DNA from: Pardosa pseudoannulata
Taxonomy: Eukaryota; Arthropoda; Arachnida; Araneae; Lycosidae
NCBI GenBank assembly: GCA_032207245.1
Contig: CM063510.1
Location: 166,002,574-166,066,573 of the forward strand
DNA: 64,000 bases
Direction: 5' to 3'
Position 1 is the first letter of the stretch, and each line of letters opens with the position of its first letter. Positions 38,672 through 49,501 of the stretch are shown here, in pieces. The position numbers and the translations under genes were made by a program. Under the pieces are notes generated by a model. It saw only the letters and a list, made by a program, of their open reading frames with translations, had not been told where the DNA came from and made no database searches.

Positions 38672-39200
38672 CAGGGTTTCAAGCCGGAACTAAACCGAAA
38701 ACAGGAATAAAAATCCGTTATTTTGGTCGAAATGAAAACCGAAAAAAATAAAAAAAAAAAAAAAAAAAACAAAAAAAAAAAAAAAAAATCGACTATATTT
38801 CGGTTAGCTATATTTTCATCCATTTTGATACTGTCACCAACTTATCAATATTTTCTAATTTAACGTCAACTCTATAATTACTTGCCTATCGCTCCTTGAT
38901 TTCCTGTTTTTACGTTCAATAATACTTTTCTGTTTCGTATGAAACTACTCGTAGAAGGCTGATTGAATTTAGTTGAATGTTCAGTCATCGAATGCTATTT
39001 TGATAAAGAATAATAATGTTCTTTGCTCGTCACTCATATCGCACATTCAATCAATTCACATAATGTACTAATTAAATAAAGAATTCTAAATATTCATAGA
39101 ATTACATTTTTTTTTGTATAAAACTTTATTTTAACACAAAAATATACATACAATAGAATTTTACAATTCATATTTTTGGTGGAACGGAAACCGAAACTGA

Positions 39201-39203
<3 letters not shown>
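38672..39203. mobile_element. hAT-like element (CAGGGGTTCGAACC family), copy 1, 3' end lost
   Basis: Starts CAGGGTTTCAAGCCGGAAC and is colinear with 55,487-56,266: ATCAATATTTTCTAATTTAA, CTTTTCTGTTTCGTATGAAA, TTGAATGTTCAGTC, GGAACGGAAACCGAAACTG. The right end is replaced by a (TA)n tract at 39,203-39,250. A ~60-base A-rich run lies within (38,745-38,788). A terminal fragment of the same family ends at 42,531 (GGTTCGAACCCCTG). Confidence 0.7.
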
Positions 39204-39250
<47 letters not shown>

Positions 39251-39253
<3 letters not shown>

Positions 39254-40203
39254 TGGCGTACGGTCCATATGTGCAGGGCGTGCACTGCACACCCTGGCAA
39301 AATTATGAGGGACAGTAATTTTCTGCACCTATGTCTACCTATCTTTATATGGTATATAATAAATATTATAATATATTCAAATATTATGTTGATTTGCTTG
39401 CTTGTATTCCCGCAGTGCGTGCAGTTCTAGGTGCTGCCCCACGTGCGCGCAAACGAACGTAGGAAGTTCTGATGTGTACGCACTGCGCACTAAATTGAAA
39501 ATTACGCTTTATATGTATGGGCTACTGGAGAAGAACAGCATACTATAGCACTGAGGCAAGTGCAGCTATTTTTCCTGCCCTTGGCATTCAGAATCATCCG
39601 AAGGTACGGTTTATTGAGCGTTGTATTAGAGCAGGGACTTACGTGTTGAAGCACTTTTGGTTTTTTAATTGATTAACTGGCCATACGATTTTGCAGACGG
39701 TTAATGTTTAAATTTATATATTGTAAGATTTTTTTTCCATGGAAATATAAAAGAAGTATTTCATCAATATAAAGAGAAATGTTTTAGTGTGGTAAAGAAA
39801 TTTCGGTGATGTATTATATTTATTGAAATAATTAGCTGAAAAGCATTGTTGTTTTGTTTTAAAGAAACGAATTTTAACAGAACAGTCCAAATTTTATTAT
39901 TCATTGTGTCTTACAGACAGTATATAAGTTATATCTGTAACACCATATCCCTGGTTTTGTGTTTAAAAATTATCAAGATGCTTTTCGCATAAATATGATT
40001 TCCAAATATTAAAAAAAAATAATAAATATAATTTAATCCGCTGACCGAACAAGAAACAGTTCGCTCTATTGTGCCAGCGTGCAGTGAAATTCTCTGCACG
40101 TGGAATAGACGTTCGGTTTGTCGGCACCAATGAGCATCCGGATGAGGCACCGCAGCGGCGGGCGCCATGTGGTGCCACGTTTGCTGAACATATAAGTTTT
40201 TCG
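39251..40203. mobile_element. hAT element (CAGTGGCGTACGG family), copy 1, truncated
   Basis: Begins CAGTGGCGTACGGT just after a (TA)n tract. Homologous in inverted orientation to the complete element at 51,195-52,333 (TGCAGTGCACACCC, GATGAGGCACCGCAGCGG, GTTTGCTGAA). Similarity stops near 40,203, so the right terminus is missing. The GC-rich middle (40,060-40,200) gives open frames on both strands, none of transposase type. Confidence 0.82.
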
Positions 40204-40609
40204 TGGAAGCCCGAAACGTTGCTTTTTTGTCGCCGATATTACACCATACAACAAAAGACATGATTTTTGATTCAGTGCTAGTAGAATTCTCATAAGTTTA
40301 GTTGTTTTTATAGTTATAACTCGACTACTCGTAGGTAAATATTTTATTTATTGCATTCTTGTAAAACTGTACGTTCCAAGTATGTCACGTAAAAATAATA
40401 ATAAAAATAAAAATAAAAAACAATTATTACCAATCAAAGTGATGATTGGCCAACCATTAAGCGACCATTCTTGCTGCTTGGGTTAAATAAGAACATTTAA
40501 ATAATAAGAAATTTATAAAAAATATACTTTTTACGCCATGAAATAATTTATAGCTGGTTTGAGTGAAGTCACCAAAAATCAACTAGATGGAGTAAAATAT
40601 TTTTAAATT

Positions 40610-40769
40610 TTGGTTTGGAGAGCTGCAGTCTACTTTTTTTTAACGATACGAGGACTCATAAGGCCGGGACCTCCCAGCCGATTCCGAACTGCTACGAACA
40701 TCCCTGCAGCAGCAGGATTCGAACACATGAACCAATGTACCGAAGAGCAGCGTCCGAACCATTCAGCTA
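40610..40769 (-). mobile_element. tRNA-derived SINE (family A), diverged copy
   Basis: Minus-strand B box form GTTCGAATCCTG. Body matches CTCCAAACCAAA..CGGTCTCATTAGCC of family A with many substitutions. Confidence 0.75.
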
Positions 40770-41026
40770 TACTTAAATTGATTTTACTGTTTAATAATAT
40801 TGAAATGCCGGAAGTTTACAGTTGCCTCACTCACCAAATCTTAAAGGAAATTATGACACTCCAATAGCATTCTTCAGTTAAATTCCAATCATATGTTTGC
40901 TGTGAAATCAAATTAATAATTTGTTCTCTATTAAATATTTTTGATACAATAAAAGCTCAAATACTTGTTCAGCATAGAAATATTGCTATAATGCCATATT
41001 CCATTAATGTCAGGCGTTCCTTTTTA

Positions 41027-42245
41027 AGGCCCCTCAATAGTATGGTCAAGCCATTACCACTGTGTAGCTTATCTAGGTCTATGATGGCAGACTATAAAAT
41101 GACCGGTTTTTCTCCAAACATCAAGAGAGAGCATCCTCCCCCTCGGCTAATTGAGTGACCTAATGTGTGGATGCAAACCGTGAATCATCGTCCAAGGTTG
41201 CAATCAGGACCAGTACTGCAATGGTGAACAATTGGCCACAGTTGAGACCACATGACGTTTAAAATTCAACTGAATTAAACTTGCCTTTTGAAGTAGCCCC
41301 CACACTATGGCCAATTGTTCACCACTCCAATACTAGTCCTGACAGGGACCTTGAAAAATGGTTCATGGGTTGCATCCACAAGCTGGGCCACTAAATGAGC
41401 AGAACGCATGTATGGATCCATAGAATCTACTGAGCACTTACTTTGGTAGCGCATGCTGGTTGTCTAATGTAGCCTCGACACTATGGCCAATTGTTCACCA
41501 CTTCCTGATGGTGACCTTGAATGATGGTTCACGGGTTAATGCCTGTCCACACTATGGTCCACTGCAAGCCATTACCACCGTCTGGTGGGGATTTGGCTTA
41601 TCGTGGCCGATGGCGGCAGAAAATAAAATAGCCTTGGCGGACGATGGCTTCGGAGGCGGTTTTTCTCAAAAACAGCAAGATACGCAACTAAAGTGCGCAG
41701 TAGACCCTATGGACGAATCAATGCGCTCGGCTCATTTAGTGGCCCAGCGTGTGGATGCAACCATGAACCATCATTCAAAGTTACCATCAGGAAGTGGCGA
41801 ACAATTGGCCACAGTGTGGAGGATACATTACACTCACACGCTGGGCCATTAAATGAGCCAAACACGTGGATTCGTCCATAGGGTCTACTTCTCACTTTAG
41901 TTGCGCATCTGGCTGCATTTGATCTTTGGAGAAAAACCGCTACGGAAGCCATCGTCCGCCAAGGATATTTTATCGTCTTCCACCATTGACCACGATAAAT
42001 TATACCCCCTCCAGACGGTGGTGATGGCTTGCAGTGAACCATAGTGTGGAGGGGTCTTTTTGATCTATGGAGAAAAAAAGGATTCCGAAGCCATCCTCGG
42101 CCAAGACCATTTTACCATTTGCCATTGTCGACCTCGATAAGGCCATACTCTCTCCAGACGGTGGTAATGGCTTAGAGTGGATCGTACTGTGGAGGAGCCT
42201 TGAGCCATAGTCCAAGGTTGCCATCAGTGCCAGCATTGCAGTAGT
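41027..42245. mobile_element. Cluster of nested Harbinger-like MITE copies
   Basis: At least five pieces. 41,027-41,260 is a minus copy of a variant. 41,293-41,461 is a plus 5' fragment. 41,468-41,545 plus 41,833-42,058 are the two halves of one plus copy, split by a full minus copy (about 41,546-41,830) bounded by TTA. 42,061-42,201 is a 3' part, and 42,202-42,270 resembles the variant end again. The longest open frame here (41,460-41,852) is a chance frame through the MITEs. Confidence 0.82.
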
Positions 42246-42534
42246 GAGCAATTGGACATAGTGTAGAAGCCGCATGACATTTAAACATTCGACTGAATTT
42301 GCCTTCAAAAAGAAGTTTCATGCGAAACTAGAGCAGAAAAGTACTAGTGAGCATCAAAACTCGAAATCGAGAAACGATGGATATGGAATGACAATAATTA
42401 TGTGGTTGACTTTCAATTAGAAAATATTGATGAGTTAGTTACAGTAGCAAAATGACTGACGATAACTGGAACCGAAATAAACCGCTATATATATATATTT
42501 TTTTTCGGTGCAATTCTGGTTCGAACCCCTGATT

Positions 42535-43120
42535 CCAATCACCCTCACATTCTTTCTTCTGCATGTGCATTTTTTTAAAATTTCAATTGAAAAAATAGAT
42601 TAAACATGCCAAAAGAACGAATTTTTTGTCGCCATGGTTTCACTACCAAGTGCTCACAAAATCACTTCCAATCAAATTATTGTTTTTTTTTCCCCATAAT
42701 TATTGCAACGGTCAGGAATTGCGAATTGAGCATGGACGTTCGCTGAAAAAACAGTTGTCGCTGATTTACTTTATGTAAGCATTTTGAAGAGCAGACATCT
42801 GTTTTTTAATGTTTGGAATGTACTTGGCAGATGCTGCAGTTAAACGCAAATTGTCATATCATCAGTTTTTGTGTCCTGCAATCGGTATATTGCGGAAGTG
42901 CTCTGTTTTTACAGCCGCAGCGACAAACAGCTCAGCAAAATTATTACAGCAGTTCCCACACAAGCACATGTATGCTACATATCAAAACTATTACCAACAA
43001 ATATCTATCTATCTCCTCATTTTTAAGGGATCATACGACTGCTAAATCAAAAAAAAATTCGAATTTAAAAAAAAAAATAATTATATGTGAAGAGGAATTC
43101 ATTTCGAACATTTTCAAACC
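42535..43120. other. No gene supported
   Basis: Two overlapping frames (42,809-43,045 and 42,813-43,139) show no domain, splice context or codon pattern that I trust. Otherwise AT-rich DNA. Confidence 0.35.
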
Positions 43121-43123
43121 ACC

Positions 43124-43892
43124 TCTTGTTGTTCAGTAAAAATGCCTTTAATAGTTGATAAAGAAAAAGTCCAAATTTCTTTGCAATTAGAAAGCGGGAT
43201 CAGTGGCGTACGCAGAATTTTTTCAAGGGGGATTTCATAATTCTAAAAAATAATAGCTCACATAATTTCTGCTAAAATTTTTATTTTTGCCATTTTGTCT
43301 AAACTTAAGGATGTGTGTGTGTGGGGGGGTAAACACCTAACACCCCCCTTGGGTACACCCCTGCGCAGGATAAGTAGGAATTGTTTTGTATTTTTTCAAA
43401 ATTTTAAGTTCCTGATTAACAGATTATCCCTTGACTTCACGCTTTAGTTCTCGTGTGTAGACATGTTTAAGAAAACGTTCGATTTTTTTCCAATGCAGCA
43501 GGCGAACAATCTCTTGTTGTTCAGTAAAAATGCCTTTAATAGTTGATAAAGGAAAAGTCCAAATTTCTTTGCAATTAGAAAGCGAGATCAGTGGCGTACG
43601 CAGAATTTTTTTAAGAAGGGGATCACAATTTTCAAGGGGGGGGGGGTTCATAATTCTAAAGAATTATAGCCCACATAATTTCTGCTAAAATTTTTATTTT
43701 TGCAATTTTGTCTGAACTCAAGGGGGGGGGAGTTAAACACCTAAACCAACCTTGCGTACGCCCCTGCGCGGGATAAGAAGGAATTATTTTTTTAAGTTTC
43801 TGATTAACACATTACTCCTTGACTTCAAGCTTTAGTTCTCGTGTATAGACATGTTTAAGAAAACATTCGATTTTTTTCCAATGCAGCAGGCG
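43124..43892. repeat. Tandem duplication (~390 bp), each unit with a hAT MITE
   Basis: Units 43,124-43,511 and 43,512-43,892. Shared flank words are AATAGTTGATAAAG, AAAGTCCAAATTTCTTTGCA and CTCGTGT.TAGACATGTTTA. Each holds a hAT MITE starting ATCAGTGGCGTACGCAG (43,201 and 43,589) and ending CCCCTGCGC with GTAC just before (about 43,362 and 43,766). Flanks like GCGGGAT / GCAGGAT fit a worn 8-bp duplication. Confidence 0.85.
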
Positions 43893-43924
43893 ATAGACAT
43901 TATCCTAGCGCATCCTAACGCCTT

Positions 43925-44225
43925 AACAAGGCTGCGAACCTGTTACTCATTTAGAACCACCCGGTGCGCACGTGTAGTTTAAGGTATGCTACGGCAGCGA
44001 GTAACATTACCCCCTCTGGGTTTTCGTAATTTAGAAGTAGGGACCAAGCAGAAGACCCCCCGGGCTTGGCCTGCTACCCCCCAGAGGTATCGTTTGAGAA
44101 CTTGGAGGACTTTGTGACCACGAACATGTGTCACGTGCCCCAGTCACCTTTAGCGAACACGGTGGATCTTAGGCCGGCTCCAGTCCCGAACCCGCAACCT
44201 TTCTGTTACGAGATTGCTGCCTTTG
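43925..44225 (-). mobile_element. tRNA-derived SINE (family B)
   Basis: Best-preserved minus copy of family B: GGTATGCTACGGCAGCGAGT, GTAACATTACCCCCTCTGGG, TAGGGACCAAGCAG, CACGTGCCCCAGTCACCTTT, CACGGTGGATCTTAGGCCGG, CGAACCCGCAACCTTTCTG. The tRNA-like head lies at its right end. Confidence 0.75.
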
Positions 44226-44229
44226 CTTA

Positions 44230-45090
44230 CAAAAAGATAATATTTAATTGTAACATGGAACCACGGAATTAACTAAGAAAAGTTAGCGGAAAGTTAAATC
44301 TTTACATCAGTAATAAATACGGTTTAGAAACTTTTAGATGATTTAACCCTTTGACAATTACATTTTTTTCCAGAATTCGGTCAAAAAAAATGTCACACTT
44401 TTTTATTGCATTTTTTTGTTCATTTTACATTTTTAAGTAAAGGAAATTAAGAAAAGTCAATTGTTGACTGTCTTCCATTTTTTCTATGAAGCTTATTGGT
44501 AAATTGTTTGTCATCATAATGTTTTTTAAAGTGTGATATCAGGTAGAATTTCAATTAAAAAACTATACAAGATAATTTTTATATTCATAGCCAATTTTCT
44601 TTTTGATAAAGTAAACCAAAAAATAATCTGTAATAAGTGATTTTGGTTTTGTGATAATGTTGGTTTTTATGCTATGATGTCCAAGGCAGATTGTAAAGCT
44701 GTTTCAAAGGTACGGTTGAAAATCCAATTTCCAAAACATTTTCTAAGCAATTTTAATCCTTATTTTTGGGTAGATATTTATCTTACACAAATCAGTGCAA
44801 TATAGCTAATAAATATAGTATTAGATTGTATTCTTTTTTAAATTTAAAACTTTGGTGCAATGCTGGATAAAACTGGTGATTGGTGAAATTTTTGACCACC
44901 CATAGATCCAGCAAAAAACTGGTCACTGCAAAAATATTTTGCATTGTCGAATTCAGGATAGGACATATTAATCTTCAGCAACAAAAGCCATTGTTGAGGC
45001 AGAAATTTAAAAAACAATTCTACAGCAAAATTCTACAGTTAAGGGGTAATACAACTATTAAATCGAAAAAAAAATTCGATTTTTCAGAAA
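44230..45090. other. AT-rich DNA, no gene supported
   Basis: Poly-T and poly-A rich. The 76-codon frame at 44,880-45,110 has no recognisable motif. Confidence 0.35.
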
Positions 45091-45097
45091 AAAAAAA

Positions 45098-45700
45098 TAT
45101 ACGAGGGTAATTTTTTAGATACGCGCAGACGAGAATTTACAAAATAAAAATAACGGTTTTAAAAATAATAGCAGGCGATTTTTTACTGACTTACTTCTAC
45201 TTGTTTAGAGTAAATTTTAAACAGAAGAGAAAATAGAGTTGACTCGAGAACATTTTCGCGCTATGATTTTCTACGATTTTAAAGCAGGATTAAATCAAGA
45301 AGAATGCTTTCAAAGGTTGCAATTGACATTTGGTGTTGAATCTCCAGCTCGTGCTACTGTATTTAGACGGTTTAAAGAATTTAGCAGAGGTCGCCATTTT
45401 CTTCAGGATGAAGAACACGCAGGAAATAGTAATCCCGAATAATGTGTCTGATATACGAAAAATGTTAATGGATGATAATCGCTGTACCTATCAAATTATA
45501 CAGAAGGAACTTAACATTGGATTCGCAGCCATACACAAAATTATTAATGAAGAATTACATATGAAAAAAGTAGTTTGCCGTTGGGTTCCCCATAATCTAA
45601 CTGAGCACCAAAAAAGGGAGCGTGTCAGAATCAGTAAAGAAACTCTTAAATTGCTTAATGATGGTAGCCTTTTTTTAATATTTTTTCATGAAATTTTTAG
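45098..45700 (+). pseudogene. Truncated mariner, transposase N-terminal half
   Basis: A possible left terminus TACGAGGGTAATTTTTTAGA at 45,099 precedes the transposase start at 45,239. First frame: LTREHFRAMIFYDFKAG, TVFRRFKEFSRGRHFLQDEE, the mariner N-terminal helix-turn-helix. A frame change near 45,425 leads to VSDIRKMLMDDNRCTYQII, KVVCRWVPHNLTEHQK, the WVPHxL linker. The translation then becomes AT-rich nonsense at about 45,670, before the first catalytic Asp. The DDD catalytic domain and right terminus are absent, so it cannot be active. Subfamily differs from the copy at 49,502. Confidence 0.85.
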
Positions 45701-46084
45701 ATTATATAATTTTCAACCGATTGAACTTAAATTTTCTTGTATATTTTCCAAAATACGTTTAAATGAAAAATTTTTAATTTTTAAGCAAAAAAATTTTTAA
45801 CTATATTTTTTTAAAATATATATTTTAAATATATAAAAATTTTGGTTCAAAGTTACTATTAGATTTTGCAGTATGTTTTAAAATATTAAACTTAATTATA
45901 TTTTCAGTAATTATGCAAGTTAGCGTAAAAGTGTCTATTTAAATTTTTCTAGCCAAAATATTTTTTAAGTTTCAAAAATGAAGTATGTGTGTAAAGATGG
46001 ATTTGTTCTAACTTTGTTTTAAAAAATATGTTTGTAAAACTAGTAGTTTTCGAGGTATGAGAAGTCGAATATTATAATTATTTC

Positions 46085-46320
46085 GCATGTTTTCGACTTT
46101 TAAATAGCTGTACGACCCCTTGAGCCGAAAACTCTCCCTGTTTTAATTCGGTCTGAAAGATTTCCAGTTGCGAAAATCTTCGTTTCCGGTAAACAAAGCA
46201 GTAATAAATTGATAGTGAAGTTGTCGTGGAGTTGGAAATAGCTGACATAGGAATTCTTCGGCAAATGTAGAAGTGTTTGAACGCGTCGATTACTTTCGGC
46301 AGATAAGGAGATTTATGCGA
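46085..46320. other. Unassigned higher-GC stretch
   Basis: Less AT-rich than its surroundings, with several CpGs and no similarity to the repeats in this window. No open frame of note. It could be an untranslated exon or unique spacer; I cannot decide. Confidence 0.25.
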
Positions 46321-46359
46321 TCTAGATTATGTTTGCAATATGAAACCGGCCATCTGATT

Positions 46360-46515
46360 GTTTAGGGTGCTGGCCTTCGGTACCGGAGTTCGAGGGTTCA
46401 AATCCCACTGTGGCATGGATGTTCGTAGCCGTTCGGAATCGGCTTTAAGCTGTAGGCCCCGGTCTCATTAGCCCTCGTGTTGCAAAAATTAGACCGTAGC
46501 ACTCCAAACCAAACC
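46360..46515 (+). mobile_element. tRNA-derived SINE (family A), plus strand, 5' truncated
   Basis: B box GGTTCAAATCCC, then GATGTTCGTAGCCGTTCGGA, CCCGGTCTCATTAGCC and tail CTCCAAACCAAACC. Flanks GAAACCGGCCATCTGATT (46342-46359) and GAAACCGTCCATCTGGTT (46516-46533) agree at 16 of 18 positions. Confidence 0.85.
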
Positions 46516-46630
46516 GAAACCGTCCATCTGGTTTACATGATTCTTTGAGAGCACTGTAGAGTCTGATGACAAGAACACAGTGTCTATGGACACGAAAAGG
46601 ATCAGATAATGGAATAAGCATGAAATGTGA

Positions 46631-47150
46631 TGTAGCCTCCACACTATGGCCAATTGTTCACCACTTCCTGATGGGGACCTTGAATGAAGGTTCATGGATT
46701 GCATCCACACGTTGGGCCACTAAATGAGACAAACGCGTGGATTCGTCAATAGGGTCTACTGCACACTTTAGTTGCGCATCTGGCGGCCATTGATCTTTTG
46801 TATCCTCCACACTATGGCCAATTGTTCACCACTTCCTGATGGTTACCTTGAACGATGGTTCACGGGTTGTATCCAACGCTGGGTCACTCAATGAGCCGAG
46901 CTCGCGGATTCGCGCATAGGGTCTTCTACGCACTTTAGTTGCACATCTGGCTGCATTTGATCTTTGGAGAAAAAACGCTTCAGAAGCCATCGTCCCCCAA
47001 GGCTATTTTATCGTCTGCCGAAATCGACCACGATAAGCCAAATCACCTCCAGACGGTGGTCATGGCTTGCAGTGGGATATAGTGTGGAGGGGCCTTTTGG
47101 AGAAAAACCACCTCGGAAGCTATCGTCCGCTAAGGCTATTTTATTTCATT
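46631..47150 (+). mobile_element. Harbinger-like MITE interrupted by a second MITE
   Basis: Outer copy is 46,631-46,798 continuing at 47,096-47,150. Inside it sits a complete copy 46,799-47,095 (TGTATCCTCCACAC..GTGTGGAGGGGCCT) flanked by TTT on both sides within the outer CATTGATCTTT|TGGAGAAAAA. Confidence 0.85.
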
Positions 47151-47440
47151 CCACACTATGGCCAATTTTTCACTACTTCCTGATGGTGACCATCAACGAT
47201 GGTTCACGGGTTGCATCCACACGCTGGGTCACTCAATGAGCCGAGCTCTCGGATTCGCGCATAGGGTCTTCTACGCACTTTAGTTGCACATCTGGCTGCC
47301 TTTGATCTTTGGAGAAAAACCGCCTCGGAAGCCATCGTCCCCCAAGTCTATTTTATCGTCTACCACCTTCGACCACGATAAACCATACCCCTTCCAGACG
47401 GTGGTGATGGCTTGCAGTGGACCATAGTGTGGATGGGTCT
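47150..47440 (+). mobile_element. Harbinger-like MITE adjoining the nested pair
   Basis: CCACACTATGGCC..GGACCATAGTGTGGATGGGTCTT, near full length. It cuts the outer copy before its 3' end, whose remainder does not reappear after 47,440. Confidence 0.8.
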
Positions 47441-47629
47441 TGACAGATACTCAGTAACTTTATTGTGGAAGTTGGACGCAAAAGAGTTACAGAATAATTT
47501 TTCGGTGGTATTGAGTTGGACTGGACGATATCAGGCATTTAATATCACGATATATCCCCAAATTGATAATGATATCGGTGATATATCGTGATAATACTTT
47601 AAAGTAGTAGGGTATATTACTATTTCAGA

Positions 47630-48195
47630 TATTACTATATTTGAATAGCCTTAGTTTTCTTTCATTCCAAATCAATGTATTTACCCCGATTATTTTGCCA
47701 TTTTCATCCCCAGTAATAATAAAATGCCCAACATTGCTTTTTGTTCCATTTTTTAATATAATTTTACGATACTTTGGGCAATCAACGCTATTCCGGACAT
47801 TCATTTTAATCCCGATATTACTATTTTTGTATAGCCTTAGCTTTCTTTCATTCAAATCAATGCATTTTCATCGATTATTTTGCCATTTTCATCCCCAGTA
47901 ATAATAAAATGCCCAACATTGCTTTTTGTTCCATTTTTTAATATAATTTTACGATACTTTGGGCAATTAACGCGATTCCGGACATTCATTTTTTATCCCG
48001 ATATTACTATTTTTGACTAGCCTTAGCTTTCTTTCATTCAAATCAATGCATTTTCATCGATTATTTCGCCATTTTCATCCCTAGTAAATAATAAAATGCC
48101 CAACATTGCTTTTTGTTACATTTTTTTATATAATTTTACGATACTCTGGACAATCAACTCAATTCCGGGCATTCATTTTTTATCCCGATATTCAT
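47630..48195. repeat. ~183-bp tandem repeat, three units
   Basis: Three units with landmarks TAGCCTTAG.TTTCTTTCAT, TTTTGCCATTTTCATCCCCA, ATAATAAAATGCCCAACATT, TTTTACGATACTTTGGGCAA and CGGACATTCATTTT. Just upstream (47,540-47,602) lies an inverted pair ATCACGATATATC / GATATATCGTGAT. Confidence 0.88.
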
Positions 48196-48439
48196 CCAAA
48201 ACACCTTACGCCTCCGTCCGATATTAGTAGAAGTATATGAACGAACAAGCAGCAAGTTATCGAAATATTTCAACATTTGCACTGCTAACGCATATTACTG
48301 ACTGTTGCGATCAAATATCAATATCTTTGATATATCTTAATATATTCCAATAAACCAGTAACGGGTACAGAAAACAAATCGAGTCCATCTGCGCCTATCG
48401 CCAACAGTCAAATTTACCCTAATAAAGTTAGCCCCTCCC

Positions 48440-48720
48440 CCTCCCCCATGATGGAAACTGATATTCCGAAATATGTTATTCGTTTGATCATCGTTAGATC
48501 AGATTTGATCAACATATTTCACCGTTTGATCAATTAATTAAAAAAAGATATTAAAAAAAACTGTAGGGGAGGCAAATTTTTATGGATTTTTTAAAATTAT
48601 AGTATAAACATGAAAGATACATCATTCGAAAGAGCATCTTTAGATCAGATTTGATCAACCATTTTTGGCGATTGATCAACACCGGAAGTGCCCCAGTTCA
48701 AAGTTGGTGATCTAGTCCGA
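48440..48720. repeat. GATC-rich repeat, copy inverted at 53,880-54,540
   Basis: GATCAGATTTGATCAAC..GTTTGATCAA motifs with CACCGGAAGTGCCCC. The part at 48,440-48,620 is nearly the reverse complement of 54,360-54,540. Confidence 0.75.
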
Positions 48721-49501
48721 TATCAGGTCTTCTGTTATCCGAATACCCCAAAAGCTCTGAAAAATATTCGATAGCCCTATAATGTTTTAAAATAAATTTC
48801 CGATGTAAAGTTTGAAATCAGCAAACCAAACGCCCTTACTATAAGAGATAGTGAAATTGTCCATAGTAGTCGTCTTCGTGAATTTAATCCGGTAGAAAAT
48901 TTCAAGCTTAACGTTAGAAAATCTGAGATTCATGTAACTAAAAATTCGAACAAGAAAAAAAATTAAGTTAAAAGGTTAAAAGCCCCACTAAAAACCGAAT
49001 CTTTTGAGAACAAAAAAAAAAATTTATTTAATTCCGATAGTGCGCGATTATTATTCTATGAATCCAACGGATACTGTGAATTGTCTGTGACCTTCTTCGG
49101 AAAGAAGAATTCTTTCGAAGTAAAAATTATGCTAACCTTTCATAATGGAACGCTTCTGAAACTGCACCCTTTTTTTTCCCCATTCTATTTTTGTGAGAGG
49201 ATAGGCATGTGTTTTAACTTTCCAACATTGAGACAGATGTTTTGATACTTTCTGAATTGAAAGATGTTATGAGGATTTTTGCAGAGTGTGGTCTTTGATT
49301 TGTGAAAGAACTATGCTGAGTGCGAACTTTAACGAATCTAGATACCGATTTTTTTTATCTTTCATTTTTTTAAATTCACTTATTATTCACTTCATTTATC
49401 ATTTATTAATAAATTTTAGGTTTTGCTTTTTAAGTGTTGAGTTGAAATTAAAGAATAAGTTTGTTAATGACATTTCATATTTTGCCATTATTCTTAACAT
49501 A

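Noticed and set aside
40060..40293. Overlapping open frames in the GC-rich part of the hAT copy
   Set aside because: GC-rich, stop-poor sequence on both strands; no transposase motif, and not conserved as a frame in the 51-kb copy.
41460..42308. Several 60-130-codon frames at 41.4-42.3 kb
   Set aside because: They lie wholly inside Harbinger-like MITE copies, on both strands, and match no protein family.
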